Assembly (NCBI RefSeq): GCF_902833085.1
Contig: NZ_CADFEB010000008.1
Span: 109,858-173,857 of the forward strand
Source of the DNA: Burkholderia ubonensis
Lineage (GTDB): Bacteria; Pseudomonadota; Gammaproteobacteria; Burkholderiales; Burkholderiaceae
DNA length: 64,000 bases
Reading direction: 5' to 3'
The first letter of the stretch is position 1; every line of letters starts with the position of its first letter. The notes under the pieces are model-generated. The model was given only the letters and a program-made list of their open reading frames with translations. It ran no database searches and was not told the DNA's origin. Position numbers and translations under genes: made by a program. This document shows positions 44,324-52,917 of the stretch, in pieces.

Positions 44324-45691
44324 ATGTCACTGCGCGAACAGTTGTCCATGCAACGGATGCCGCCGGTCGCCGCACGCGCCGACCACGGCGGTCCCGGCGG
44401 CGCGATGGTGCGCGAGGCCTATCAGAAGCTGCGCCGCGAGATCCACGCCGCGGTGCTGGAACGCGTCGAGCTCGAGCGCCTGTCGCGGATGCCGCAGGAG
44501 CAGGTCCGCCACGAGATCTCGATGCTGATCGCGCGCATCCTCGACGAGGACAAGCTGCCCGCGAACGACATCGAGCGGCGCCAGCTCGCGATCGACGTCT
44601 ACGACGAGATGTTCGGCTTCGGCCCGCTCGAATCGCTGCTGCGCGACCCGAGCGTGTCGGACATCCTCGTCAACACGTACAAGCAGGTCTACGTCGAGCG
44701 GCACGGCCAGCTCGAATTGACCGACGTGACGTTCTACGACGACGCGCACCTGATGAAGGTGATCGAGAAGATCGTGTCGCGCGTCGGCCGCCGCATCGAC
44801 GAGTCGAGCCCGATGGTCGACGCGCGCCTGCCGGACGGCTCGCGCGTCAACGCGATCATCCCGCCGTCGGCGATCGACGGGCCGCTGATGTCGATCCGGC
44901 GTTTCGCGGTGTGCCCGCTGAAGATGGACGACCTCGTGCGCTTCCAGAGCATCACGCCGCCGATGGCCGAGCTGCTCGACGCGCTGTCGCGCGCGAAGGT
45001 GAACGTGCTGGTGTCGGGCGGCACCGGCAGCGGCAAGACGACGCTGCTCAACATCCTGTCGGGCTTCATTCCGGCGAACGAGCGGATCGTCACGATCGAG
45101 GACGCGGCCGAGCTCCAGCTCCAGCAGCCGCACGTGCTGCGCCTCGAGACGCGTCCGCCGAACATCGAGGGCAAGGGCGAGATCACGCAGCGCACGCTGG
45201 TGCGCAACGCGCTGCGGATGCGCCCGGACCGCATCATCCTCGGCGAAGTGCGCGGCGCGGAGGCGCTCGACATGCTCAACGCGATGAACACCGGCCACGA
45301 AGGCTCGCTCGCGACGATTCACGCGAACACGCCGCGCGATGCGCTCACGCGTCTCGAAAACATGATCAGCATCGCCGGCCTGTCGCTGCCGCCGAAGACG
45401 ATGCGCCAGCAGATCGCGTCGGCGATCTCGGTCGTCGTGCAGGCGGCGCGCCTGACCGACGGCAAGCGCAAGATCGTCAGCATCTCCGAGCTGACCGGGA
45501 TGGAGGGCGACATCATCAACATGCAGGAGATCTTCACGTTCAGGCGCACGGGCGTGGACAAGGACGGCACGGTGCGCGGGCACTTCACCGCGACCGGCGT
45601 GCGGCCGAAGTTCGCGGACCGCCTGCAGGCGTTCGGCATCAACCTGCCGGACGCGCTCTACGACCCGGCGCGCCATTACGAGGCGAACTAA
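44324..45691 (+). CDS. cpaF: Tad secretion ATPase TadA/CpaF
   Basis: This 455-residue hexameric motor powers Flp extension (and retraction in some systems). The N-terminal helical domain includes DEMFGFGPLESLLRDPSVSD. Walker A is VSGGTGSGKTTLLN, followed by the acidic box IVTIEDAAELQLQ and Walker B MRPDRIILGEVRGAEA; the His box is EGSLATIHANTPRDAL. ATG 44324 has CGAGGAG upstream; an in-frame GTG at 44300, just after the cpaE stop region, is less likely. Sequence and length are canonical. Confidence 0.95.
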   Translation: MSLREQLSMQRMPPVAARADHGGPGGAMVREAYQKLRREIHAAVLERVELERLSRMPQEQVRHEISMLIARILDEDKLPANDIERRQLAIDVYDEMFGFGPLESLLRDPSVSDILVNTYKQVYVERHGQLELTDVTFYDDAHLMKVIEKIVSRVGRRIDESSPMVDARLPDGSRVNAIIPPSAIDGPLMSIRRFAVCPLKMDDLVRFQSITPPMAELLDALSRAKVNVLVSGGTGSGKTTLLNILSGFIPANERIVTIEDAAELQLQQPHVLRLETRPPNIEGKGEITQRTLVRNALRMRPDRIILGEVRGAEALDMLNAMNTGHEGSLATIHANTPRDALTRLENMISIAGLSLPPKTMRQQIASAISVVVQAARLTDGKRKIVSISELTGMEGDIINMQEIFTFRRTGVDKDGTVRGHFTATGVRPKFADRLQAFGINLPDALYDPARHYEAN

Positions 45692-45739
45692 CGGCGCGGC
45701 CGGCGCGCGCCGGCCGCGTTCCGAAGACGAGGAACGACC

Positions 45740-46717
45740 ATGGATCCGATCTTCTACGCGTTTGTGATTCTCCTGTTCGTCGCGGTGGTGCTGGCGTTCG
45801 AGGGGCTCTACCAGTGGTGGAACGCCCGGCACGGCGTCGCGGCCAAGCGCATCGAGGCGCGCATCCGCGCGATGTCCGCCGGCGGGCAGGTGCAGAAGGA
45901 GCGGCTGTCGATCCTGAAGGAGCGCATGCTCAACGACGCGAAGCCGTTCGACCGCCTGCTGATGGCGATGCCGCGCGTGCACTCGCTCGACCTGCTGCTG
46001 CAGCAGTCCGGCATGAGCTGGTCGGTCGCGAAGCTGGTCGGCATGAGCCTCGCGCTGCCGCCGCTCGTGCTGGTGGCGCTGACCTTCACGACGCTGCCGT
46101 TCCCGGTCGCGGTGCTGATCGCGCTGCCGGCCTGCATGCTGCCGCTGCTGTTCGTGATGCGCAACCGCGGGCGCCGGATGCGCAAGCTCGAGCGCCAGCT
46201 GCCCGACGTGTGCGACATGATCGCGCGGGCCTTGCGTTCCGGCCACGCGTTCACGAGCGCGATCGGGATGGTCAGCGACGAGTTTTCCGAGCCGATGGGC
46301 AGCGAGTTCCGCATCACGTTCGACGAGATCAACTACGGCGTGTCGCTGCACGACGCGCTGATGAATCTCGCGAACCGGGTGCCGGTGCGCGACCTGCGCT
46401 ACTTCGTGATCGCGGTGCTGATCCAGCGCGAGACCGGCGGCAACCTGGCCGAGCTGCTCGACGGCATCGCCGCGCTGATCCGCGAGCGCTTCAAGCTGTT
46501 CGACAAGATTCGCGTGCTGGCCGCGGAAGGGCGCATGTCGGCGTGGGTGCTGGGGCTGCTGCCGTTCGCCGCCGCCGGCGCGATGATGCTGCTGAACCCG
46601 GAATTCCTGGCGGTGCTCTGGCAGGACCCGGCCGGGATCAAGCTGGTCGTCTCCACGCTGGTGTCGATGGCGTTCGGCGTGCTGTGGATGCGCCGGATCA
46701 TCCGGATCCGTGTCTGA
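45740..46717 (+). CDS. tadB: TadB inner-membrane platform protein
   Basis: In this 325-residue protein an N-terminal helix (YAFVILLFVAVVLAF) is followed by a T2SF domain. The family block RQLPDVCDMIARALRSGHAF and VLIQRETGGNLAELLDGIA are clear, and three more helices are visible. TadB and TadC form the platform on which the CpaF motor acts. ATG behind ACGAGGAACG. The 54-base gap to tadC has no obvious terminator. Confidence 0.95.
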   Translation: MDPIFYAFVILLFVAVVLAFEGLYQWWNARHGVAAKRIEARIRAMSAGGQVQKERLSILKERMLNDAKPFDRLLMAMPRVHSLDLLLQQSGMSWSVAKLVGMSLALPPLVLVALTFTTLPFPVAVLIALPACMLPLLFVMRNRGRRMRKLERQLPDVCDMIARALRSGHAFTSAIGMVSDEFSEPMGSEFRITFDEINYGVSLHDALMNLANRVPVRDLRYFVIAVLIQRETGGNLAELLDGIAALIRERFKLFDKIRVLAAEGRMSAWVLGLLPFAAAGAMMLLNPEFLAVLWQDPAGIKLVVSTLVSMAFGVLWMRRIIRIRV

Positions 46718-46771
46718 CGCGCGGCGCGCGCGACGTGACCGGATGCTTCACGCTCTGATCGAGGAGTTGTC

Positions 46772-47746
46772 ATGCAAAACCTGAACCTGATACAAATCCT
46801 GATGCTCGGCGGGCTGTTCGCGGCGGTGTTCGCCGGCGCGCTGGTGGCGCTGCTCGTGTTCGTGCCGCGCAACATGCAGCGCCGCCTGCAGCAGGCGGGC
46901 GGCGGCGCCGTGACGCTCGGCGACGGCGCTTCGACGGGCGGCTTCGCGTCCGAGTGGGTCGAGAAGTTCGCCGAGATGTCGAAGCCGATCTCGAAGCTGT
47001 CGGTGCCGAAGGAGGGCTGGGAAGATTCGCCGCTGCGGGTCCGGCTGATGAACGCCGGCTGGCGCACGCCGAACGCCGCGAGCGTGTATTTCGGCGCCAA
47101 GACGCTGCTCGCGATCGCGCTGCCGGCCATGCTGCTGCCGGCGCTGATCACGACGAAGCTCGCGGAGAGCCGCTACACGCTGTCGATGATCCTCGTGCTG
47201 TTCGGCGCGATCGGCTATTACCTGCCGAACGTCGTGCTGGCGCGCAGGATCGCATCGCGCCAGCGCGTGATCTTCGAGGATTTCCCGGACGCGCTCGACC
47301 TGCTGACCGTATGCGTCGAGGCGGGCCTGAGCCTCGACTCGGCGCTGCTGAAGGTATGCGAGGAGCTGCAATTCCGCAGCCCGGTCGTCGCGAGCGAGCT
47401 CGACCTGATGCTGCTCGAAATGCGCTCGGGCTTCACGAAGGAAGCCGCGCTGCGCAATCTCGCGCTGCGCACCGGCGTCGAGGACATCGAATCGTTCTGC
47501 GCGATGCTGATCCAGGCCGACCGCTTCGGCACGAGCATCGGCGATTCGCTGCGCGTGCTGTCCGACATGCTGCGCACGCGGCGGCGCATGCGCGCGGAGG
47601 AACGCGCGGCGAAGATCGCGCTGAAGCTGCTGTTCCCGCTGATCTTCTGCATCTTTCCGGCCCTGCTGACGGTGCTGCTCGGACCGGCATTCATCCACAT
47701 CTACCGGATCCTGCTGCCGACCTTTGCGTCGATGAACGGCGGCTGA
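46772..47746 (+). CDS. tadC: TadC inner-membrane platform protein
   Basis: This 324-residue partner of TadB has an N-terminal helix (ILMLGGLFAAVFAGALVALL) and a T2SF domain with FPDALDLLTVCVEAGLSLDSAL and MLIQADRFGTSIGDSLRVLS. Two terminal helices end ILLPTFASMNGG. It is the last gene of the Tad locus. A strong intrinsic terminator follows within 80 bases. ATG behind CGAGGAG. Confidence 0.95.
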   Translation: MQNLNLIQILMLGGLFAAVFAGALVALLVFVPRNMQRRLQQAGGGAVTLGDGASTGGFASEWVEKFAEMSKPISKLSVPKEGWEDSPLRVRLMNAGWRTPNAASVYFGAKTLLAIALPAMLLPALITTKLAESRYTLSMILVLFGAIGYYLPNVVLARRIASRQRVIFEDFPDALDLLTVCVEAGLSLDSALLKVCEELQFRSPVVASELDLMLLEMRSGFTKEAALRNLALRTGVEDIESFCAMLIQADRFGTSIGDSLRVLSDMLRTRRRMRAEERAAKIALKLLFPLIFCIFPALLTVLLGPAFIHIYRILLPTFASMNGG

Positions 47747-47794
47747 GAATTCCGGACGACGGGCGCCGCCGGATCACGGCGGCGGGGAGGGGAG

Positions 47795-47824
47795 GCGGCC
47801 GGCTTGTCCGGCCGCGTCTTTTTT
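47795..47824 (+). terminator. Intrinsic terminator of the Tad operon
   Basis: GCGGCCGG (47795-47802) pairs with CCGGCCGC (47808-47815) over CTTGT, followed by GTCTTTTTTG. It is the clearest rho-independent terminator in the window, 48 bases after the tadC stop. Confidence 0.92.
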
Positions 47825-47879
47825 GTTTCACGATGATCGATCAGGTACTTCGGGCAGGTACGTGTCCTCATTGCTTGTG

Positions 47880-47928
47880 GCTTGCATCTTGAAACTTACG
47901 TGTGTAGTATGACTTTCATGTTGAAAGT
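47880..47928. promoter_or_regulatory. Paired 17-bp operator-like sites of the second HxlR gene
   Basis: GCTTGCATCTTGAAACT (47880-47896) matches the site at 22423 in 13 of 17 bases. ACTTTCATGTTGAAAGT (47912-47928) is a perfect 7-bp dyad matching it in 12 of 17. They lie 26-74 bases before the HxlR start codon at 47954, where autoregulation would be expected. Confidence 0.6.
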
Positions 47929-47953
47929 AAGTGCCCGAGAGAAGGGACATCAG

Positions 47954-48463
47954 ATGAAGCGTACCGATCTAAGCGCATGGGCATGCCCGATTGCTCGCAG
48001 CGTGAGCCGTGTTGGAGAGTGGTGGAGCATCCTCATCCTGCGGGATGCGATGTATGGGCTGACCCGCTTCGACGAATTTGAAGAGAGCCTTGGCATCGCC
48101 ACCAACATGCTCACCCGCCGGCTGACCGATCTGGTTGCTGCCGGATTGCTGGAGCGTGTTCAGTACAGCAGCAAGCCTCCCCGGTATGAGTACGTTTTGA
48201 CCGAACTCGGCTGGTCATTCCGCCCGGTCATGCTGGCGCTCACGGAATGGGGAAGCGAGCGGCTGTCTCCGCAGGGACGCACGGTCCAACTGCTCGACAA
48301 GGCATCGGGACGGGCTGCGCGCATTGGCGTCGTGGACCTGGAAACAGGACAGCTGATTACGCGAGACAGCCATGTGGTCGTGCCCGGCCCTGCTGCGGAC
48401 GCGATCATCCAGGAGCGTTTTGCACGAGCAAGGACGAAGCATGCGGCGACCGAGCGAGCGTGA
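47954..48463 (+). CDS. HxlR-family transcriptional regulator (second)
   Basis: This 169-residue winged-helix protein opens with ACPIARSVSRVGEWW, then DAMYGLTRFDEFEESLG and NMLTRRLTDLVAAGLL. It is clearly related to the HxlR protein at 22502. A ~45-residue C-terminal extension shares the RxxQLLDKASGRAARI type of sequence seen there as an extension too. ATG 47954 is preferred, behind GAAGGGA; an in-frame ATG lies upstream inside the operator region. It precedes a KAS-II gene on the same strand, and codon use here is less G+C-biased than in the Tad genes. Confidence 0.9.
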   Translation: MKRTDLSAWACPIARSVSRVGEWWSILILRDAMYGLTRFDEFEESLGIATNMLTRRLTDLVAAGLLERVQYSSKPPRYEYVLTELGWSFRPVMLALTEWGSERLSPQGRTVQLLDKASGRAARIGVVDLETGQLITRDSHVVVPGPAADAIIQERFARARTKHAATERA

Positions 48464-48539
48464 ACAGGCCCCTAGGGGAAGGGCGCTCACGGCTTCGCGA
48501 CCGACGGCCAAGCGCTCGCCGTATATGTGATTGAGACTG

Positions 48540-49811
48540 ATGAATATGAAAAGAATTGTTGTAACGGGCATGGGTATCGTCTCCCCCCTTGGATGCGGGC
48601 TGGAGCACGTGTGGCGCAGGTTGCTTGACGGCGATTCCGGCATCGTTTCCCTGCCGCCCGAAATCGTTGACGGCATACCTGCGAAGGTCGGCGGCCTGGT
48701 TCCCGAGCGCACGGAGACTTACCCGGCTGGATTCGATCCGAATCTGGCTGCCGATCCCAAGGATCAGAAGAAGATGGATCGCTTCATCCTGCTTGCCCTT
48801 GCGGCGGCAAAGGAGGCGCTCGAGCAGGCAAAATGGTCGCCCGAAGATGAGAACGGGCAGACGAGGACAGCGACTATCGTCGCGTCGGGCATCGGTGGAT
48901 TCGGAGCGATTGCCGACGCGGTTCGAACCAGCGAAAGCAAAGGGCCTCGCCGTCTTTCTCCCTTTACCATTCCCAGCTTCCTGGCAAACATGGCCGCCGG
49001 AAATATTGCGATTCGCCACGGCTTCAAGGGGCCGATCGGCGCTCCGGTCACGGCTTGCGCGGCCAGCGTTCAGGCAATTGGCGACGCCGCACGTTTGATC
49101 CGGGCGGGGGAAGCAGACATTGCACTGTGTGGCGGGGCCGAAGCATGTATCGACAGGGTCAGCGTAGGTGCCTTCGCGGCCGCAAGGGCGCTTTCCACCG
49201 GCTTTGCCGAACACCCGGAGGAATCTTCCCGGCCATTCGATCAGGGGCGTGACGGATTTGTCATGGGCGAAGGAGCCGGGTTACTGGTCATCGAGGAACT
49301 GGAGCATGCATTGCGTCGCGGTGCGACGCCGATCGTCGAGTTGGTCGGTTACGGGACCAGTTCGGATGCTTACCATATGACCTCGACGCCAGCCGACGGG
49401 AACGGTGCGCGTAGAGCGATGGAATTGGCACTCAGGCAGGCGGGAATTGCCCCGGGCGGCGTTCAGCATCTGAACGCGCATGCTACGTCCACTCAACTTG
49501 GCGACAGCAGCGAACTGAACGCCATCAAGGCAGTGTTCGGAGGCTCCGGGGGCCCAGCAGTCTCGGCTACGAAATCAGCCACAGGGCATTTGCTGGGTGC
49601 AGCCGGCGGAATCGAAGCCATTTTTACGGCGCTGGCGATACGAGACCAGATCGCGCCCGCCACGCGAAACCTGCAAACACCGGACGAAGGCGCAGCCGGT
49701 GTCGATATCGTGTGCAGGTCCCCCCGGCAAATGGAAATCGAATATGCGATTTCCAACGGATTCGGGTTCGGCGGTGTGAATGCAAGTGTGCTGTTCCGCC
49801 GTTTTGAATAA
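48540..49811 (+). CDS. Stand-alone beta-ketoacyl-ACP synthase II (FabF-like)
   Basis: This is a 423-residue thiolase-fold condensing enzyme. From the ATG at 48540 the catalytic set is intact: C173 in TACAAS, H314 in NAHATST, K345 in TKSATGH and H350. Total length and the NGFGFGG end are those of FabF. It is not in a fab cluster (no acpP, fabD or fabG nearby), so it more likely serves a special acyl chain, a secondary metabolite, or resistance to a FabF inhibitor. It follows an HxlR regulator by 76 bases. G+C is lower than in neighbours, suggesting acquisition. Starts at 48531 (TTG), 48540 or 48546 are possible; none has a strong ribosome site. Confidence 0.9.
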   Translation: MNMKRIVVTGMGIVSPLGCGLEHVWRRLLDGDSGIVSLPPEIVDGIPAKVGGLVPERTETYPAGFDPNLAADPKDQKKMDRFILLALAAAKEALEQAKWSPEDENGQTRTATIVASGIGGFGAIADAVRTSESKGPRRLSPFTIPSFLANMAAGNIAIRHGFKGPIGAPVTACAASVQAIGDAARLIRAGEADIALCGGAEACIDRVSVGAFAAARALSTGFAEHPEESSRPFDQGRDGFVMGEGAGLLVIEELEHALRRGATPIVELVGYGTSSDAYHMTSTPADGNGARRAMELALRQAGIAPGGVQHLNAHATSTQLGDSSELNAIKAVFGGSGGPAVSATKSATGHLLGAAGGIEAIFTALAIRDQIAPATRNLQTPDEGAAGVDIVCRSPRQMEIEYAISNGFGFGGVNASVLFRRFE

Positions 49812-49909
49812 CTGAGCGGCGGCCTTCGATCCGCTCGCGGCTGGGCCGGCCTCGACGGCGGCCCGGCCAGCCCGATCCGGCCGCCGTGCGGGGCGCCCGT
49901 GACGCCGCG

Positions 49910-50692
49910 TCAGCCCCCGTAGATGTCGAAATCGAAGTACTTCGATGCGAGCCGCCTGTAGGTGCCGTCCTTGACCATGTCGAGGATCGCGCGGTCGATC
50001 TTCGCCTTCAGGTCCGCGTCCTCCTTGCGCAGGCCGATGCCCGCGCCGACGCCCAGTACCTTCTCGTCGACGAGCTCCGGCCCGACGAACTGGTAGCCGG
50101 CGCCGCGCGGCGACTTCAGGAAGCCGATCGCGGCCTGCACCTCGTCCTGCAGCGCGGCGTCGAGGCGGCCGGCCAGCAGGTCCGCATAGACGCCGTCCTG
50201 GTTCTGGTACGACACGACGTTCGCCCCTTGCTTCGCCCAGTACGCCTTCGCGTACGCTTCCTGCGTCGTGCCCTGTTCGACGCCGACCGACTTGCCCTTC
50301 AGCGAATCGGCACTCGGCGCGAGCGGCGAGCCCTTCTTCACGACGAGACGCGTCGGCTGGTTGTAGATCTTCGTCGTGAACGCGATCTGCTCGGCGCGCT
50401 GCGCGGTGATCGACATCGACGACAGCACCGCGTCGAACTTCTTCGCCTTCAGCGCCGGGATCATCCCGTCGAAATCGTTCTCGAGCCACACGCACTTCGC
50501 CTTCAGGCGCGCGCAGATCTCGTTGCCGAGATCGATGTCGAAGCCGACGAGCTTGCCGTCGGGCGCCTTCGACTCGAACGGCGCGTAGCTCGCGTCGGTG
50601 CCGAAGCGCAGCGTGGTCCAGTCCTTCGCGGCGGCGGGGCCTGCCGATACCGCGAGCAGGGCGATCGAAACGGCGGCAATCAGTCTCTTCAT
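49910..50692 (-). CDS. Periplasmic amino-acid-binding protein (ABC transporter, ArgT/HisJ-like)
   Basis: This 260-residue protein has a cleavable signal peptide (LIAAVSIALLAVSAGPAAA^K) and a type II periplasmic-binding fold: LRFGTDASYAPFESKAPDG, GFDIDLGNEICARL and DFDGMIPALKAKKFDAVLSSM. The sequence is typical of lysine/arginine/ornithine or histidine binding proteins (SBP family 3). No permease or ATPase genes adjoin it, so it is an orphan binding protein or uses a distant transporter. ATG behind CAAGGAA. It is divergent from the Xre-RES genes. Confidence 0.92.
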   Translation of the reverse strand: MKRLIAAVSIALLAVSAGPAAAKDWTTLRFGTDASYAPFESKAPDGKLVGFDIDLGNEICARLKAKCVWLENDFDGMIPALKAKKFDAVLSSMSITAQRAEQIAFTTKIYNQPTRLVVKKGSPLAPSADSLKGKSVGVEQGTTQEAYAKAYWAKQGANVVSYQNQDGVYADLLAGRLDAALQDEVQAAIGFLKSPRGAGYQFVGPELVDEKVLGVGAGIGLRKEDADLKAKIDRAILDMVKDGTYRRLASKYFDFDIYGG

Positions 50693-50786
50693 GGTGCGTT
50701 CCTTGGCGTGGTCGGTCCGGTTCCGGGGCGGACGGGAGGCATCCGCGCTGTCCCGTGCCGCCATTAGCGCAGAAAATAAAATAACA

Positions 50787-50891
50787 GTCCAGAATGGACA
50801 AAAAATATCGTTTCGGCGCGAGCAAACCCCGAGCGCCGAACGCCGGGTGCCGACCCTTGCACAAATACGAAAATGGACTAATCTTGTTAGT
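50787..50891 (+). promoter_or_regulatory. Candidate operators of the Xre-RES module
   Basis: Two small dyads lie upstream of the antitoxin: GTCC-AGAAT-GGAC (50787-50799) and ACTAA-TCTTG-TTAGT (50877-50891). AATGGAC occurs twice (in AGAATGGACA and AAAATGGACT). The antitoxin probably represses its own promoter here. The A+T-rich stretch 50770-50810 fits a promoter. Confidence 0.45.
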
Positions 50892-50915
50892 GAATTCGTT
50901 TTGAGACTAACGCTC

Positions 50916-51335
50916 ATGTCCCGGCCCGCTCACATCCCGCATCCCGTTCCGCCGCAGGCTTCGGTCGCCCAGATGTCGGCGGCCGGCCTGCGCGCGTTCT
51001 TCAACATCGCGCGCGACTGGGAGCTGACGATCGACGAGCAGATCGTGCTGCTCGGCTCGCCCGGCCGGTCGACGTTCTTCAAGTGGAAGGCGGCGCCGGA
51101 ATCGGCGCGCCTGCCGCGCGACACGCTCGAACGGCTGTCGCTGCTGCTCGGCATCTACAAGGCGCTACAGATCCTGCTGCCGCAATCGGCGGCCGCCGAC
51201 GCGTGGGTCAAGCGCCCGAACGACGCCGCGCCGTTCGGCGGCAAGCGCGCGCTGGACCGCATGCTGGCGGGCAACGTCGGCGATCTCGTCGCGGTGCGCC
51301 AGTATCTCGACGCGATGCGGGGCGGATGGGCGTGA
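50916..51335 (+). CDS. Xre/MbcA/ParS-type antitoxin
   Basis: This 139-residue protein has a helical N-terminal DNA-binding region (MSAAGLRAFFNIARDWEL, LLGSPGRSTFFKWKAAPESARL, the latter HTH-like). The C-terminal MbcA/ParS/Xre toxin-binding domain includes LSLLLGIYKALQILLP, AWVKRPNDAAPFGGKRALDRML and GDLVAVRQYLDAMRGGWA. It should bind and neutralise the RES toxin encoded next, with a 10-base overlap. The start ATG has only a weak GAGAC upstream. Confidence 0.9.
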   Translation: MSRPAHIPHPVPPQASVAQMSAAGLRAFFNIARDWELTIDEQIVLLGSPGRSTFFKWKAAPESARLPRDTLERLSLLLGIYKALQILLPQSAAADAWVKRPNDAAPFGGKRALDRMLAGNVGDLVAVRQYLDAMRGGWA

Positions 51336-52033
51336 ACACTCCCGACGCGTTGATGAACTGGCCGACGACGGCCCTCGACTGGACGCCCGCCTATCGCGTC
51401 ATCCCCACCCGCTTTCCGGCGATCAACCTGTTCGACCGCGTCGCGTCGGCGGACGATTTCGACGCGCTCTACGCGCTCGAATCGCTGACCAACGACCGCA
51501 TCCGCAACGAGGTCGGCACGCTCGACCTGGTGCCGCCCGACGAGCGCCGCTACGGGCTCGGCTGGGGGCCGATCATGGCTGCGTTCACCCACCTGAATCC
51601 GCAGGGCAGCCGCTTCTCGGACGGCCGCTACGGCGTGTTCTACTGCGCACGCTCGCGCGACACGGCGATCGCCGAGACCCGCTACCACAGCGGGCTGTTC
51701 CTGGCCGCGACGAAGGAGCCGCCGATGCGCCAGCAGATGCGGCTGTACACGGTGGTCGCGCAAGGCGACGTGGCCGACGTGCGCACGTGGCCGCGGCGCG
51801 ATCCGGCGCTGCTGCATCCGCGCAACTACGCGGCGGGGCAGGCGCTCGGCCGCGCGGTGCGCGACGCGGGCGGCGCGGGGGTCGTCTATCCGTCGGTGCG
51901 CGATCCGCTCGGCGAATGCCTGGCGGCGTTCCGCACCACGATCCTGCGCGACTGTCATCACGCGGCCTATCTCGAATACAACTGGAACGGCGCGGCGATC
52001 GATGCGGTGTACGAATTGAGCCAGGTCGGCTAG
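51326..52033 (+). CDS. RES-domain toxin (NAD+-degrading family)
   Basis: This is a 235-residue protein. The RES fold is recognisable from AYRVIPTRFPAINLF, GSRFSDGRYGVFYCARSRDTAIAETRYH (with the Arg, Tyr and Glu of the active site, residues about 90-117) and VYPSVRDPLGECLAAFR (Ser/Arg region). RES toxins resemble ADP-ribosyltransferases and deplete NAD+ in the cell when not bound by the Xre partner. The start ATG is behind GCGGGGCGG and lies inside the antitoxin gene; GTG 51332 is an alternative. The gene appears intact. The module may stabilise the replicon or act in phage defence. Confidence 0.9.
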   Translation: MGVNTPDALMNWPTTALDWTPAYRVIPTRFPAINLFDRVASADDFDALYALESLTNDRIRNEVGTLDLVPPDERRYGLGWGPIMAAFTHLNPQGSRFSDGRYGVFYCARSRDTAIAETRYHSGLFLAATKEPPMRQQMRLYTVVAQGDVADVRTWPRRDPALLHPRNYAAGQALGRAVRDAGGAGVVYPSVRDPLGECLAAFRTTILRDCHHAAYLEYNWNGAAIDAVYELSQVG

Positions 52034-52064
52034 CGCCGGCCGGCGGGGCAGGCGCTGCCGCGCG

Positions 52065-52802
52065 TCACGGCAACGGCCATTGCTGCGCGTGCCGTTCGCG
52101 CGCTTGCGCCTGCGTCGCCGACCAGCTGCTCCCGGTGCGCGGCTCGACGAGCGTGAGCCGTCCCGCCGGCGCGAACGCGCCCGTGTCGATGAACCACTGC
52201 GCGCCGATCCGCAGCGGCGCGCGCACCGGCGTATGGCCGCTGCAGGTGAGCGACAGCCCGTGCTGCAGGCCCGGGTCGGCGAGCCCCTGGACGAGATCGC
52301 GGCCCCAGATCAGCCGCTCGCGCACGTCGGGCGCGTAGTGGCCCTTATCGAGATCGTCGTCGTCGCCGAAGAATTCCGCATGCAGCACGTTGAAGCGCTC
52401 CGGCCCGTCGCCGACCACCCGCACGAGCGGCAGCGCGTCGACGCGCGCCGCATGCTCGCGCAGCCGCTCCGGCGGCAGGTCCGCGCCCCAGTCGCCGCCG
52501 ATGCCGCGCCACGCGTCGGGCGCCAGCTTGCCGCGCGCGACGAGGCTCAGCACTTCCTCGTGATTGCCGCGCACCACGTGGCACCACGGGCGATCGAGCA
52601 GGTCGAGCGCGGCTTCCGATTCGGGGCCGCGGTCGACGAGGTCGCCGACGCAGAACAGGCGGTCGCGGGCCGGATCGAAGCGAACCTCGTGCAGCAGCGC
52701 GCGCAGCGCATCGAGGCAGCCGTGAAGGTCGCCGACCACGAAGTCGCGGCCGACGGTGTTCGCCGGATGGCGGCAGAGGGCGGGGGTGGCAGTCATCCTC
52801 AT
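52065..52802 (-). CDS. PPP-family serine/threonine phosphatase (PrpA/ApaH-like)
   Basis: This is a 245-residue metallophosphoesterase. Its signature motifs are all present in order: GDLHGC, VGDLVDRGPES and RGNHEE near the N-terminus, and two later metal-binding histidines in NVLHAEF and SGHTPV. The length fits PrpA-type protein phosphatases or Ap4A hydrolases, which cannot be distinguished by eye. The start may be 52802 or, two codons in, 52796; neither has a strong ribosome site. It is a single gene, convergent with the toxin gene. Confidence 0.9.
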   Translation of the reverse strand: MRMTATPALCRHPANTVGRDFVVGDLHGCLDALRALLHEVRFDPARDRLFCVGDLVDRGPESEAALDLLDRPWCHVVRGNHEEVLSLVARGKLAPDAWRGIGGDWGADLPPERLREHAARVDALPLVRVVGDGPERFNVLHAEFFGDDDDLDKGHYAPDVRERLIWGRDLVQGLADPGLQHGLSLTCSGHTPVRAPLRIGAQWFIDTGAFAPAGRLTLVEPRTGSSWSATQAQARERHAQQWPLP

Positions 52803-52917
52803 ATCTTAGGCGCTTGCGATCATCGCCACGACCCGTCGGAATGGCGATAATCGGGGCGGTACCAGCCGGAATCCCCGAGACTGACCGGCGCCTTTCATTC
52901 GCTTTCGGAAACTCACC

